48,532 nucleotides of DNA from Candidatus Babelota bacterium (GTDB lineage Bacteria; Babelota; Babeliae; Babelales; Chromulinivoraceae), in NCBI GenBank assembly GCA_026389025.1, contig JAPLIQ010000026.1, forward strand, positions 1 to 48,532, read 5' to 3'. Shown one piece after another: positions 8,318 through 15,467 of this stretch. The position numbers and the translations under genes are program-made. The notes under the pieces were generated by a model. It was given only the letters and a program-made list of their open reading frames with translations. It ran no database searches and was not told the DNA's origin. Position 1 is the first letter of the stretch; the number at the start of each line of letters is the position of its first letter.

Positions 8318-9603
8318 GCTGATAGCTCTTTTCTGTGTCGCAGCGTTAAAATAAAAAGTCCTGCAATGTTTGGCAAAACGATAAGCGGTAAAATTAAATC
8401 AGCAATGTCCCACAGCATTGGAGTATCAACGATTGCTCCCAGGAAAATAAAGAAGCAGACAAAGCCATAATAAATAGTTAACCAACGATTATTCGTTAAA
8501 AATCCAAAACATTTACTGCCATTAAAACTATTACCCAGTGTCGCCCCAATGATGCACATGGTCACCGTTGTAGTCAGTGCAAATGTACCAAAAGTTGGAA
8601 GTGCAATTTTAAAAGCATGCATAGCTAAATCATTAGAAACTTTTCCCATGGTCCATACGCCAGTGACCAGGGCAACAAGTCCTGAAATCATAGATAAAAA
8701 AGTATTCATAAAAATTGAATACATTCCCAAGATCCCTTGATTGGTAGCGTTGTCAGTGTCTGAGTATGCATGAGGAATTGCCGCAGTTCCTACGCCGGCC
8801 TCAGTCGTAAAAGCACCTTTAAAAATTCCCTGACGAAGTCCGATAAGAGCTGTTGATCCTAAAAATCCACCAACGGCTGCAGTTGGACAAAATGCATGAG
8901 TAAAAATTGAAATGATTGCATTTTTGAGTGCTGGGATATTTGCAAAAATAATAAAAAACGATGAGAACAAATAAGTTGCGTACATTAAAGGAACAGTTTT
9001 TGAAGCAAAAAAACCAATTGTTTTTGTGCCACTAATCAGCATGAACAAAACAAACATGGCAATGATCAGTCCGGTGACTGGCTCAGGAACTCCATGGTAT
9101 GCGTACGTTGCAGCAAGTGCTTTTGATTGCAAGGCTGACCAAGAAGAAAAAAGAAAAATGCTTAAAGTTCCATACCAGCTTGCAAGGAATGGATGCACTT
9201 GGTACAGGTATCCAGTCGGTCCACCGATGATAGATCCGTCCTTTGCGTAGCGTTTATATTTTACGGCAAAAGTAACTTCGGTAAATTTAGTAACTGATCC
9301 AAAAAAGGCATAAATTGCCATCCAAAAAAGTGCACCCGGACCACCAATGGCAATGGCAATAGGCGGAGTTAAAATGTTACCCATGCCAAGGCTAGTCGAC
9401 ATTGCAGTGTACAAAGCCTGCATAGGGCTCAAAGTATTTTGCGTTGAATGTTGGGATTTTTTTAATTGAATGATGTGTAAAAACTGTTTGAATTTTCTAA
9501 GCTGTGGAAACTTAGTCATGAAAGATAAAATGATTCCAGAGCTTAAAAATATGCATGCAAGGGGAACATCTACTGCATGAATAATTGTTTTCAAAGTGAC
9601 CAT
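8314..9603 (-). CDS. Alanine/glycine:cation symporter (AGCS family)
   Basis: This is a 429-residue inner-membrane transporter with about ten hydrophobic segments. Family motifs are clear: SLGMGNILTPPIAIAIGGPG, GSVTKFTEVTFAVKYK, and the later GIFKGAFTTEAGVGTAAIPH. AGCS proteins import alanine or glycine with sodium or protons. Its position against the Ddl gene suggests it may supply alanine for peptidoglycan, although convergent transcription means they are not co-regulated as an operon. ruvA is upstream on the same strand, 67 bases away. The ATG start gives a normal N terminus. Confidence 0.93.
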   Translation of the reverse strand: MVTLKTIIHAVDVPLACIFLSSGIILSFMTKFPQLRKFKQFLHIIQLKKSQHSTQNTLSPMQALYTAMSTSLGMGNILTPPIAIAIGGPGALFWMAIYAFFGSVTKFTEVTFAVKYKRYAKDGSIIGGPTGYLYQVHPFLASWYGTLSIFLFSSWSALQSKALAATYAYHGVPEPVTGLIIAMFVLFMLISGTKTIGFFASKTVPLMYATYLFSSFFIIFANIPALKNAIISIFTHAFCPTAAVGGFLGSTALIGLRQGIFKGAFTTEAGVGTAAIPHAYSDTDNATNQGILGMYSIFMNTFLSMISGLVALVTGVWTMGKVSNDLAMHAFKIALPTFGTFALTTTVTMCIIGATLGNSFNGSKCFGFLTNNRWLTIYYGFVCFFIFLGAIVDTPMLWDIADLILPLIVLPNIAGLFILTLRHRKELSA

Positions 9604-9670
9604 CAGAGCCCTTATGTAATGAAAAAATATATCTGCTTAGAATAGCTCAGAACGTATAAATGTGTAGCGC

Positions 9671-10267
9671 TTATTTCTTGGATAAAATTGTAAGTGCTTT
9701 GCGCAGAAGAAGATCAAATGCTGGTGCTTGATCCGTTATGCTTTCTTTAAGCATGCTCATTGCTTGTTTGATTTCCATAGGTGAATAATTTAGTGATGCC
9801 AGCGTATCGTGCAGGTCGCCCCATGCGCTCAGTGATGTCTGCGTAGCAAGGTGTGGATGAATTTTAATGAGTTTCGGAGCTTTTTCTCGCAAATGAATGC
9901 AGAGCTGTTCTGCTTTTTTAGCTCCAAGGCCTTTAAGTGAGCTGAGGCCAGCCATATTTTCCTGCGAAACCATGTCTAAAAAAACTGAAGGGTTAACCTG
10001 TTCAAGAATTGACATCCCAAGCTTAGGACCAATGCCAGAGCAGCTGATGATGAGCAAAAAAACGTCTTTTTGTAGTGGCTGGGTAAATCCAAATAAGCTG
10101 GGTCCATTTTCCTGAGACCAATGCATGTAGGTATGCAATGCGATTTCTTGTTTGATGGTAAAATTTTTTGCTTCAGGACAAAATAGTTCAAAACCAATGC
10201 CTGATTGTTGAACAATTATTTTATTTTCTTGGATGCTTGTTATAGTCCCAGAGATTGATCCAATCAT
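9671..10267 (-). CDS. ruvA: Holliday junction branch-migration protein RuvA
   Basis: RuvA binds four-way DNA junctions and recruits the RuvB motor. The 198-residue protein starts MIGSISGTI with the OB-fold domain I. Domain II carries two helix-hairpin-helix motifs, SCSGIGPKLGMSIL and SLKGLGAKKAEQL. The short domain III, which contacts RuvB, lies at about 150-198. The length is typical. Neither ruvB nor ruvC is in this window. No Shine-Dalgarno sequence is evident before the ATG. Confidence 0.95.
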   Translation of the reverse strand: MIGSISGTITSIQENKIIVQQSGIGFELFCPEAKNFTIKQEIALHTYMHWSQENGPSLFGFTQPLQKDVFLLIISCSGIGPKLGMSILEQVNPSVFLDMVSQENMAGLSSLKGLGAKKAEQLCIHLREKAPKLIKIHPHLATQTSLSAWGDLHDTLASLNYSPMEIKQAMSMLKESITDQAPAFDLLLRKALTILSKK

Positions 10268-10384
10268 TGATTACACCAGTATTTATAAGGTTTTTAAGCA
10301 TTACTAGTATTAACTATGATCTAAAAAGATCAAGAATAATTCTTGGCGGTTACCGATAATACGCGCTGCGTGCGCAAAAGCGGT

Positions 10385-10412
10385 TTGACATGGCCGTCAA
10401 AGCTGTTAAACT
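10385..10412 (+). promoter_or_regulatory. Strong promoter of tRNA-Gly
   Basis: TTGACA (10385-10390, perfect consensus) and TAAACT (10407-10412) are 16 bases apart. Transcription would begin about 12 bases before the mature tRNA. The jag-like gene and mnmE may be read from the same promoter, since I see no terminator after the tRNA. Confidence 0.7.
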
Positions 10413-10430
10413 TTAAGAGTTATCAAATTT

Positions 10431-10506
10431 GTGGGAATAGCTCAGTTGGTAGAGCGTTGCCTTGCCAAGGCAAAGGTCGCGGGTTCAAGTCCCGTTTCCC
10501 ACTCCA
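10431..10506 (+). tRNA. tRNA-Gly (anticodon GCC), CCA encoded
   Basis: The cloverleaf folds completely: acceptor GTGGGAA with TTCCCAC, D-arm GCTC/GAGC, anticodon stem TTGCC/GGCAA around loop TTGCCAA (anticodon GCC at 34-36), variable AGGTC, T-arm with TTCAAGT loop, discriminator T and a genomic CCA at 10504-10506. One G-T wobble closes the T stem. Confidence 0.97.
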
Positions 10507-10612
10507 AAAATCCTTCAAATCTATTGCAAACACAGATTCTTTTAGATTATCCTAGTACTAAATAAGCCGACAAATTTTTTTGGGTAAATACAATATGCAG
10601 ACAAGAAATTCG

Positions 10613-11536
10613 ATGAAATCAGTCCTTGCGCAAGGTGCAACCGTTGTTAAGGCTATCGAAGAAGCATTGAAAAAAGCAGACATGCCACAAGAGTTTTTTG
10701 TAAAAATTCTAGAAGAAGCTCAATCGGGCTTTTTGGGCTTTGGATCAAAAAAAGCAAAAATCGCATTATTTTTCAGAAAAGAATCTTTTGAGCAAAGAGG
10801 TGAAGGAATTCTCGTTCAAGCTTCATACGAAAATCTTTTCAATAATCAATCCCTACAAAAACAAATAGAAAATCAACAAAGAGAAGTTCCATCTCAAAAA
10901 GATGTGAAACCGGCTCCAGTAGCTCCTCGACCACAACCTGTGGTAAGGCCACAAGCTCAGGCTCAAGCAACAGCAAGAAGACCAAACCAGTTTCACCAAA
11001 GAGAGCTGAGACCGGTAAGCCCTCAAGTTAAAGAAAATCAAGAACAATCTAGAGAAAATCAACCTCAAGCTCGACCTCAACAGGTTCGACCTTTAGAAAA
11101 AACAGATAGTCAGCAAAGACCGCAGCGCAGGCTTCAAGATATTCCTCAGCGTCAGTTGCCTCGACGTGAATTACCTCGCAGAGATGATTCTCGCAGAGAT
11201 GAATCCCGCAGAGATGATTCTCACAGAGACGAGCCTCGCAGAGATGAAATGCATCGAGGAGATGAGCCTCGCAGGCAACAGTCTCGCCATGATGAACCTC
11301 GTAGACAGCAGCCTCGCAGAGAAGATTCTCACAGAGATGAATTTCGTCGTGATGATAGTTTTTCATCTGAACAGTCTGGTCAAGAAAGATCTGGCTTAGA
11401 AAGATCACATCGACCTAATTATCCTATTCGCAGAAGACCTCGTGACTATTCACCTCGACCTCGACAAACTGATGGCGATGGTGGAAGTTCGACATCAACT
11501 ACTCCAAAAAATAACAATGATTCCGACAACTCCTAA
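10613..11536 (+). CDS. Jag N-terminal-domain protein with Arg/Asp-rich tandem repeats
   Basis: The first ~55 residues match the Jag_N domain: MKSVLAQGATVVKAIEEAL, then SGFLGFGSKKAKIAL, like the start of Jag/KhpB. The KH and R3H RNA-binding domains that normally follow are missing. In their place are a Gln/Pro/Arg-rich stretch and then about a dozen five-residue repeats of the form RRD[DE][SP], ending in a Gly/Ser/Asn tail. The frame is open from a TTG at 10580; ATG codons at 10595 and 10613 are both possible, and I chose 10613 because it aligns with the domain start. Its place directly before mnmE fits the widespread jag-mnmE order. The arginine-rich tail may bind RNA in place of the lost domains, which is inference. 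Confidence 0.8.
   Translation: MKSVLAQGATVVKAIEEALKKADMPQEFFVKILEEAQSGFLGFGSKKAKIALFFRKESFEQRGEGILVQASYENLFNNQSLQKQIENQQREVPSQKDVKPAPVAPRPQPVVRPQAQAQATARRPNQFHQRELRPVSPQVKENQEQSRENQPQARPQQVRPLEKTDSQQRPQRRLQDIPQRQLPRRELPRRDDSRRDESRRDDSHRDEPRRDEMHRGDEPRRQQSRHDEPRRQQPRREDSHRDEFRRDDSFSSEQSGQERSGLERSHRPNYPIRRRPRDYSPRPRQTDGDGGSSTSTTPKNNNDSDNS
11160..11360 (+). repeat. 15-bp coding tandem repeat (RRDxS units)
   Basis: About 13 imperfect copies of a 15-base unit, consensus CTCGCAGAGATGATT, run head to tail inside the Jag-like gene. All copies keep the reading frame; one unit near 11250 is 18 bases. Such arrays often change copy number by slippage. Confidence 0.85.
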
Positions 11537-12914
11537 TCGTTTACTTGCTCAGCATGAGCAGACTATCGTCGCTTTATGTACGCCTCAGGGTTCTGGTGCA
11601 ATAGGCTTGATTCGTTTGTCGGGCAGTGACGCTCTTGTCGTAGCTGACAGCTTAGCTCTTTTGCCGTCTGGCAAAAAATTATCAGATCAAGCAAGTCACA
11701 CCATTCATTACGGATGGGTAGTTGACGCTGATCAAACTCATATCGACCAAGTTCTTTTCCTTCTTATGAAGGCGCCAAAAACATTTACAGGACAACACGT
11801 TGTCGAAATTTCATGTCATAATAATCAATTTTTAATTGAAAAAATTATTGATAGAGCTTTGCAGTGTGGAGCTCGTCTGGCTGCTAAAGGAGAATTTACT
11901 CAACGAGCTGTCATGCTTGGGAAAATGGACTTGCTGCAAGCAGAAGCTGTCAGTGATTTAATTCATGCACAAACGGCCGAGTCTTTAAAATACTCGCTGC
12001 AACAGCTTGAAGGTAGTTTTTCTTCATGGATTGCAGATGCAGAATTTGCAGTGGTTGAAATGGTTGCTTTTTGCGAAGCAAGCTTTGAATTTATCGATGA
12101 AGAAATAGAATTTGCTCATGATGTTTCCATAAAAATGGAAAAGTTAATAAAAAAAATTGAAGCGTTGCTAAAAACATATTCAAAGCAGCAATATATTAAA
12201 GAAGGCATTCGCATTGTTTTAATTGGCTCTGTGAACGCTGGAAAATCATCACTTTTGAACTGCTTCCTGGACAAAAAACGTGCAATCGTCACACCAATTC
12301 CTGGCACAACTCGTGACACCATAGAGGCTGGAATGTTTCGCGATGGAAACTTCTTAACATTTGTTGATACTGCTGGAATTAGAAAAACAGATGATGAAAT
12401 TGAACAAGAAGGCATCGATCGATCTTTTCAAGAAGCTGCGAGCGCAGATTTAATTTTGCTTGTTGTTGACCAATCAAGTCCGTTGTCAAGTCAAGAGCAG
12501 CAAGCTTACGTAGAAATTATAGAAAAATATGCATCTAAGATTATTTTGGTTCATAACAAAATTGATCTTGATCAAACAATTTCAAAAATAGTATTTGATG
12601 GCCCAGTGGTGCAAATTTCTGCTAAAGAAAGTACGCATGTTCAAGATTTGTTTAACGCCATTGCAAAAAAAGTAGACGAGCTAAAAGGTTCTGATGTAAT
12701 AACTTGCTTGCTTAATAATCGTCAGCATGATCTTTTGGTAAAATTTTTAGAGCACATCAAGCGTGTCGTGCCGATGCTGCAAAAGTCTGTTGACTACGAA
12801 TTGGTTTCGTATCAACTAAAAGAATCATTAGTTTTGCTTTCAGAAATGACCGGTCGGTCAGTCAGTGAAGCTGTTTTAGATAAAGTGTTTCAATCATTTT
12901 GTGTCGGTAAATAA
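11517..12914 (+). CDS. mnmE: tRNA modification GTPase MnmE
   Basis: MnmE works with MnmG to install the carboxymethylaminomethyl group on the wobble uridine of several tRNAs. The protein opens with EQTIVALCTPQGSGAIGLIRLSG, the tetrahydrofolate-binding domain. A helical domain carries the inserted G domain: GSVNAGKSSLLN (G1), TRDT (G2), DTAGIR (G3) and NKID (G4). The chain ends with FCVGK, keeping the C-terminal catalytic cysteine. The frame is open further upstream, but the ATG at 11517 gives the normal N terminus, about 465 residues. It overlaps the end of the jag-like gene by 20 bases, so translation is probably coupled. mnmG lies about 30 kb away in this window. Confidence 0.96.
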   Translation: MIPTTPNRLLAQHEQTIVALCTPQGSGAIGLIRLSGSDALVVADSLALLPSGKKLSDQASHTIHYGWVVDADQTHIDQVLFLLMKAPKTFTGQHVVEISCHNNQFLIEKIIDRALQCGARLAAKGEFTQRAVMLGKMDLLQAEAVSDLIHAQTAESLKYSLQQLEGSFSSWIADAEFAVVEMVAFCEASFEFIDEEIEFAHDVSIKMEKLIKKIEALLKTYSKQQYIKEGIRIVLIGSVNAGKSSLLNCFLDKKRAIVTPIPGTTRDTIEAGMFRDGNFLTFVDTAGIRKTDDEIEQEGIDRSFQEAASADLILLVVDQSSPLSSQEQQAYVEIIEKYASKIILVHNKIDLDQTISKIVFDGPVVQISAKESTHVQDLFNAIAKKVDELKGSDVITCLLNNRQHDLLVKFLEHIKRVVPMLQKSVDYELVSYQLKESLVLLSEMTGRSVSEAVLDKVFQSFCVGK

Positions 12915-12947
12915 AAAAAATGGCTGCTTTTTAGGCAGCCATTTTTT
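12915..12947. terminator. Bidirectional terminator between mnmE and the OmpA-like gene
   Basis: A 13-base-pair stem (AAAAAATGGCTGC with GCAGCCATTTTTT) closes a TTTTTAG loop. A runs and T runs flank the GC core, so it can stop transcription from both sides. Confidence 0.88.
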
Positions 12948-12962
12948 AGGTCTAAATCAAAT

Positions 12963-13619
12963 TTATTTTGAATCAATTGCAAAAATTTCAACACGTCTGT
13001 TAGGAGCTTGTTGTTTTCTGTTGCCATCTTTTACGACTGGCATTTCTTGGCCACGTGGAGCGATTTTGATGTTTGCTGAATCGATTCCTGCTTCTGCAAA
13101 TTTTTGAGCAACATGACGAGCACGTTTTTCAGAAAGAGCTAAGTTGTAAATCGCAGATCCTGCGCTGTGACATGCATGACCTTCAATGACAATTGTTTTA
13201 CCTTGTTTGATCATTTTTTTAGCTTGTTCAATATTTTTATTCAAATTGCTGTGTTCAACAGGTTTCAAGACATCTTTGTCAAAGTCGAAGTGTAATGTTT
13301 TAAATAGATGTTTGCTTTCTTCTGCTGCTGCATCTTCCCAAGAAAACAGTTTGCTTTCTGATGGTGCTTGTAAGCCTTGATCAGCTGATTTGTGCTTTGA
13401 TAAATGGTCATCAAGAGCAAAAGTTTTCATTGAATTATCATCAAGGTCAAAAGGCTCCGGCGCAGATGATTTTTTATTTTTGCTAAATTTGTTTTGATCT
13501 TTTGAAAAGAAAGAATCTTTTTTCGGTTCAGATTTATTTTGATTTTTTTTACAGCCACCAAGAAATAATGCTAGAAGCGTAAATGAGAGTAAAACTAATT
13601 TGTTAGACTTTGCTTGCAT
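12963..13619 (-). CDS. OmpA/Pal-like peptidoglycan-associated lipoprotein
   Basis: The 218-residue protein starts with a lipoprotein signal: KLVLLSFTLLALFLGGC, with the lipidated cysteine at residue 23. A Lys/Ser/Asp-rich linker follows to about 105. The C-terminal OmpA domain spans about 108-216 (FDFDKDVLKP, IVIEGHACHSAGS, YNLALSEKRA, NRRVEIFAI). It should tether the outer membrane to peptidoglycan, as Pal does. Of the two residues that hold diaminopimelate in this fold, the Arg is present (R166), but the usual Asp after GHT/GYT is Cys150, with one extra residue in the loop. No Tol genes are nearby. It is a single gene with its own promoter and terminator. Confidence 0.9.
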   Translation of the reverse strand: MQAKSNKLVLLSFTLLALFLGGCKKNQNKSEPKKDSFFSKDQNKFSKNKKSSAPEPFDLDDNSMKTFALDDHLSKHKSADQGLQAPSESKLFSWEDAAAEESKHLFKTLHFDFDKDVLKPVEHSNLNKNIEQAKKMIKQGKTIVIEGHACHSAGSAIYNLALSEKRARHVAQKFAEAGIDSANIKIAPRGQEMPVVKDGNRKQQAPNRRVEIFAIDSK

Positions 13620-13677
13620 AAAGGAAACCTTTTTTGTTTTTTGAGTTTTTATTGTTTGTAAAGATTGATTTTAAAAC

Positions 13678-13705
13678 AGTTTATTTTGCTCTATGAAAAA
13701 GTCAA
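13678..13705 (-). promoter_or_regulatory. Promoter of the OmpA-like lipoprotein gene
   Basis: On the minus strand TTGACT (13705-13700) and TAAACT (13683-13678) are 16 bases apart, about 60 bases before the ATG at 13619. This is a near-consensus promoter, which suits an abundant envelope protein. Confidence 0.65.
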
Positions 13706-13806
13706 TAAGTCGCTGAGATGCGGCTAATGAATTTGTTGATCAGCTTGTGCTTTCCTTACTTTTGGCGTGGGAAAGGAACATGCAGGAGAAACTTCACCTT
13801 TAAAAC

Positions 13807-13834
13807 TTTGTTGCCCTGCAGAATGGTGTATACT
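13807..13834 (+). promoter_or_regulatory. Promoter of rng-gatB
   Basis: TTTGTT (13807-13812) and TATACT (13829-13834) are 16 bases apart. The leader to the rng ATG is about 60 bases and includes a 15-codon open frame (13841-13888), whose relevance is unknown. Confidence 0.5.
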
Positions 13835-13898
13835 AAAAAAATGGAGGAAAAGTTTTTTAAATTAAAAAAAGATTTGGTCATTAAATAAATTTGGTCGT

Positions 13899-15431
13899 AT
13901 GAAAAAAATAATAATAAATCAAAGTCCATGGGAAACCAGAATCGCAATCGTTCGCGATAATAAGCTGGAAAATCTATTTTTTGGCAAAAGCACCAGCACG
14001 GAGCTTGAGCGATCATTTTTTAAGGGTAAAGTATCAAAGATTTTACCAGGAATTCAAACAGCATTTGTTGATATAGGTGAACTGCGAGCTGGCTTTTTAC
14101 ACATATCAGAAATTGATCATGATCTTGCTCTCAATCGAATTATGGGAACAGATCAAGTTGATGAAATCAAAGACAGTGAAAAAGATGTGGACGATGAGGT
14201 TAAGCCTCGCATGTCTTCTGAAAAAATGGATATTTCCAAAATTTTACATGAAGGCGAAGATCTTTTAGTGCAGGTCAGTAAAGAACCTGTTGACGAAAAG
14301 GGCGCAAAGTTAAAAACTTGTTTTACATTGCCTGGTCGTTTTATTGTTCTTACTCCCAACATTCCACGAATTGGCGTTTCAAAAAAAATTGAAGATAGAG
14401 CAGAACGAGTTCGCTTAAAAGAAATTATTTCAAAACATTTGCCTAAGGGTATGGGTGCTGTAATCCGTACTTCTGCAGAAGGAAAAACTGAAGGTGAAAT
14501 TCAAAAAGATCTTTCATTTTTAACTTCCGACTGGGATAGCATTTTAGCGCTGTATGCAAAAGCTGAGCCTAAGACAAAAATTTATGAAGACGTTGATGTT
14601 TCTTTGCAAGTCGTTAGAGATCACTTGGATGGCGATATAGAAGAAATCATTACCGACAACAAAGATAATCACTCTGAGATATACAAATATTTAAGCAAGG
14701 TAGCTCCTGAATTTAAATACAAAGTAAAACTTTATGAAGATTCTGGAAATTTGTTCGATAGATATGATATTGATCGACAAATTGAGCGCGCTCTTGAGAA
14801 AAAAGTTTCATTAAAATCTGGTGGATCAATTATTATTGAAACAACAGAAGCTTTAACGGTTATTGACGTTAACACCGGACGCTTTGTTGGCAAAGGCAAC
14901 ATGGAAGATACCATTTCAAAAACCAACCTAGAAGCTGCTCGCGAAGTTGTGTTGCAATTAAAATTACGCAACATTGGTGGGCTCATAGTCATTGACTTTA
15001 TTGATATGGTTAATGCCAAAAATAAATTAAAGTTAGTTTCTTATTTTGAGCAAACGCTTAAAGAGCTTGATAAATTTCAAGCGGTTGTCCTGCAAGTTTC
15101 TGAATTTGGCATTGTGCAGATGACGCGTAAGCGCTCAGGTAAAACACTCATGCGTCAGTTAACTGACGTTTGTTATTGTTGCTCAGGTCTTGGCCGGTTG
15201 CCTTCTGTAAGAGCAGAAAGCTATGAAATTCTGAGAAAATTAAAAGTTGAAATTCAAACAAAATTTGCTAAAAAAAATCTACTTTTTGAAATAAATGGTG
15301 CGGTGTTTGATTTTATATCCAGCATTGAATTCAATTCGATTTTACAGCTTGAAAAAGACTTTAGCTGCAACATCACTTTGGTCAGCAATGATCAAATACA
15401 GCGTCATGATTTTACGATAAAAGAAAAATAA
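13899..15431 (+). CDS. rng: Ribonuclease G/E family endoribonuclease
   Basis: This enzyme cuts single-stranded AU-rich RNA and matures rRNA and other transcripts. An S1 RNA-binding domain lies near residues 42-75 (FFKGKVSKILPGIQTAFVDI), split by an acidic insert at about 80-115. The catalytic DNase I-like part has VIDVNTG and IVIDFIDM, holding the two metal-binding aspartates. The zinc-link cysteines occur in CYCCSGLG. At 510 residues there is no C-terminal degradosome scaffold, so it is RNase G-like in size. gatB follows after 36 bases. No clear Shine-Dalgarno sequence precedes the ATG. Confidence 0.94.
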   Translation: MKKIIINQSPWETRIAIVRDNKLENLFFGKSTSTELERSFFKGKVSKILPGIQTAFVDIGELRAGFLHISEIDHDLALNRIMGTDQVDEIKDSEKDVDDEVKPRMSSEKMDISKILHEGEDLLVQVSKEPVDEKGAKLKTCFTLPGRFIVLTPNIPRIGVSKKIEDRAERVRLKEIISKHLPKGMGAVIRTSAEGKTEGEIQKDLSFLTSDWDSILALYAKAEPKTKIYEDVDVSLQVVRDHLDGDIEEIITDNKDNHSEIYKYLSKVAPEFKYKVKLYEDSGNLFDRYDIDRQIERALEKKVSLKSGGSIIIETTEALTVIDVNTGRFVGKGNMEDTISKTNLEAAREVVLQLKLRNIGGLIVIDFIDMVNAKNKLKLVSYFEQTLKELDKFQAVVLQVSEFGIVQMTRKRSGKTLMRQLTDVCYCCSGLGRLPSVRAESYEILRKLKVEIQTKFAKKNLLFEINGAVFDFISSIEFNSILQLEKDFSCNITLVSNDQIQRHDFTIKEK

Positions 15432-15467
15432 AATTTTAGATTTATACAAAATCGCAGAGGAAAAAAC

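Noticed and set aside
10343-10555. A 70-codon frame over the tRNA gene.
   Set aside because: It is read through the tRNA-Gly sequence and its promoter; the RNA gene explains the conservation.
11160-11360. A CRISPR-like array.
   Set aside because: Units are 15 bases, head to tail with no spacers, and lie inside a coding frame.
11049-11408. A 119-codon open frame on the minus strand, rich in Cys, His and Glu.
   Set aside because: It is the antisense image of the RRDxS repeat array and has no homology of its own.
13740-13800. A possible 4.5S SRP RNA, because of GGAA and CAGGAG motifs in the gap.
   Set aside because: The surrounding bases do not fold into the expected long hairpin with the conserved tetraloop and internal loop.
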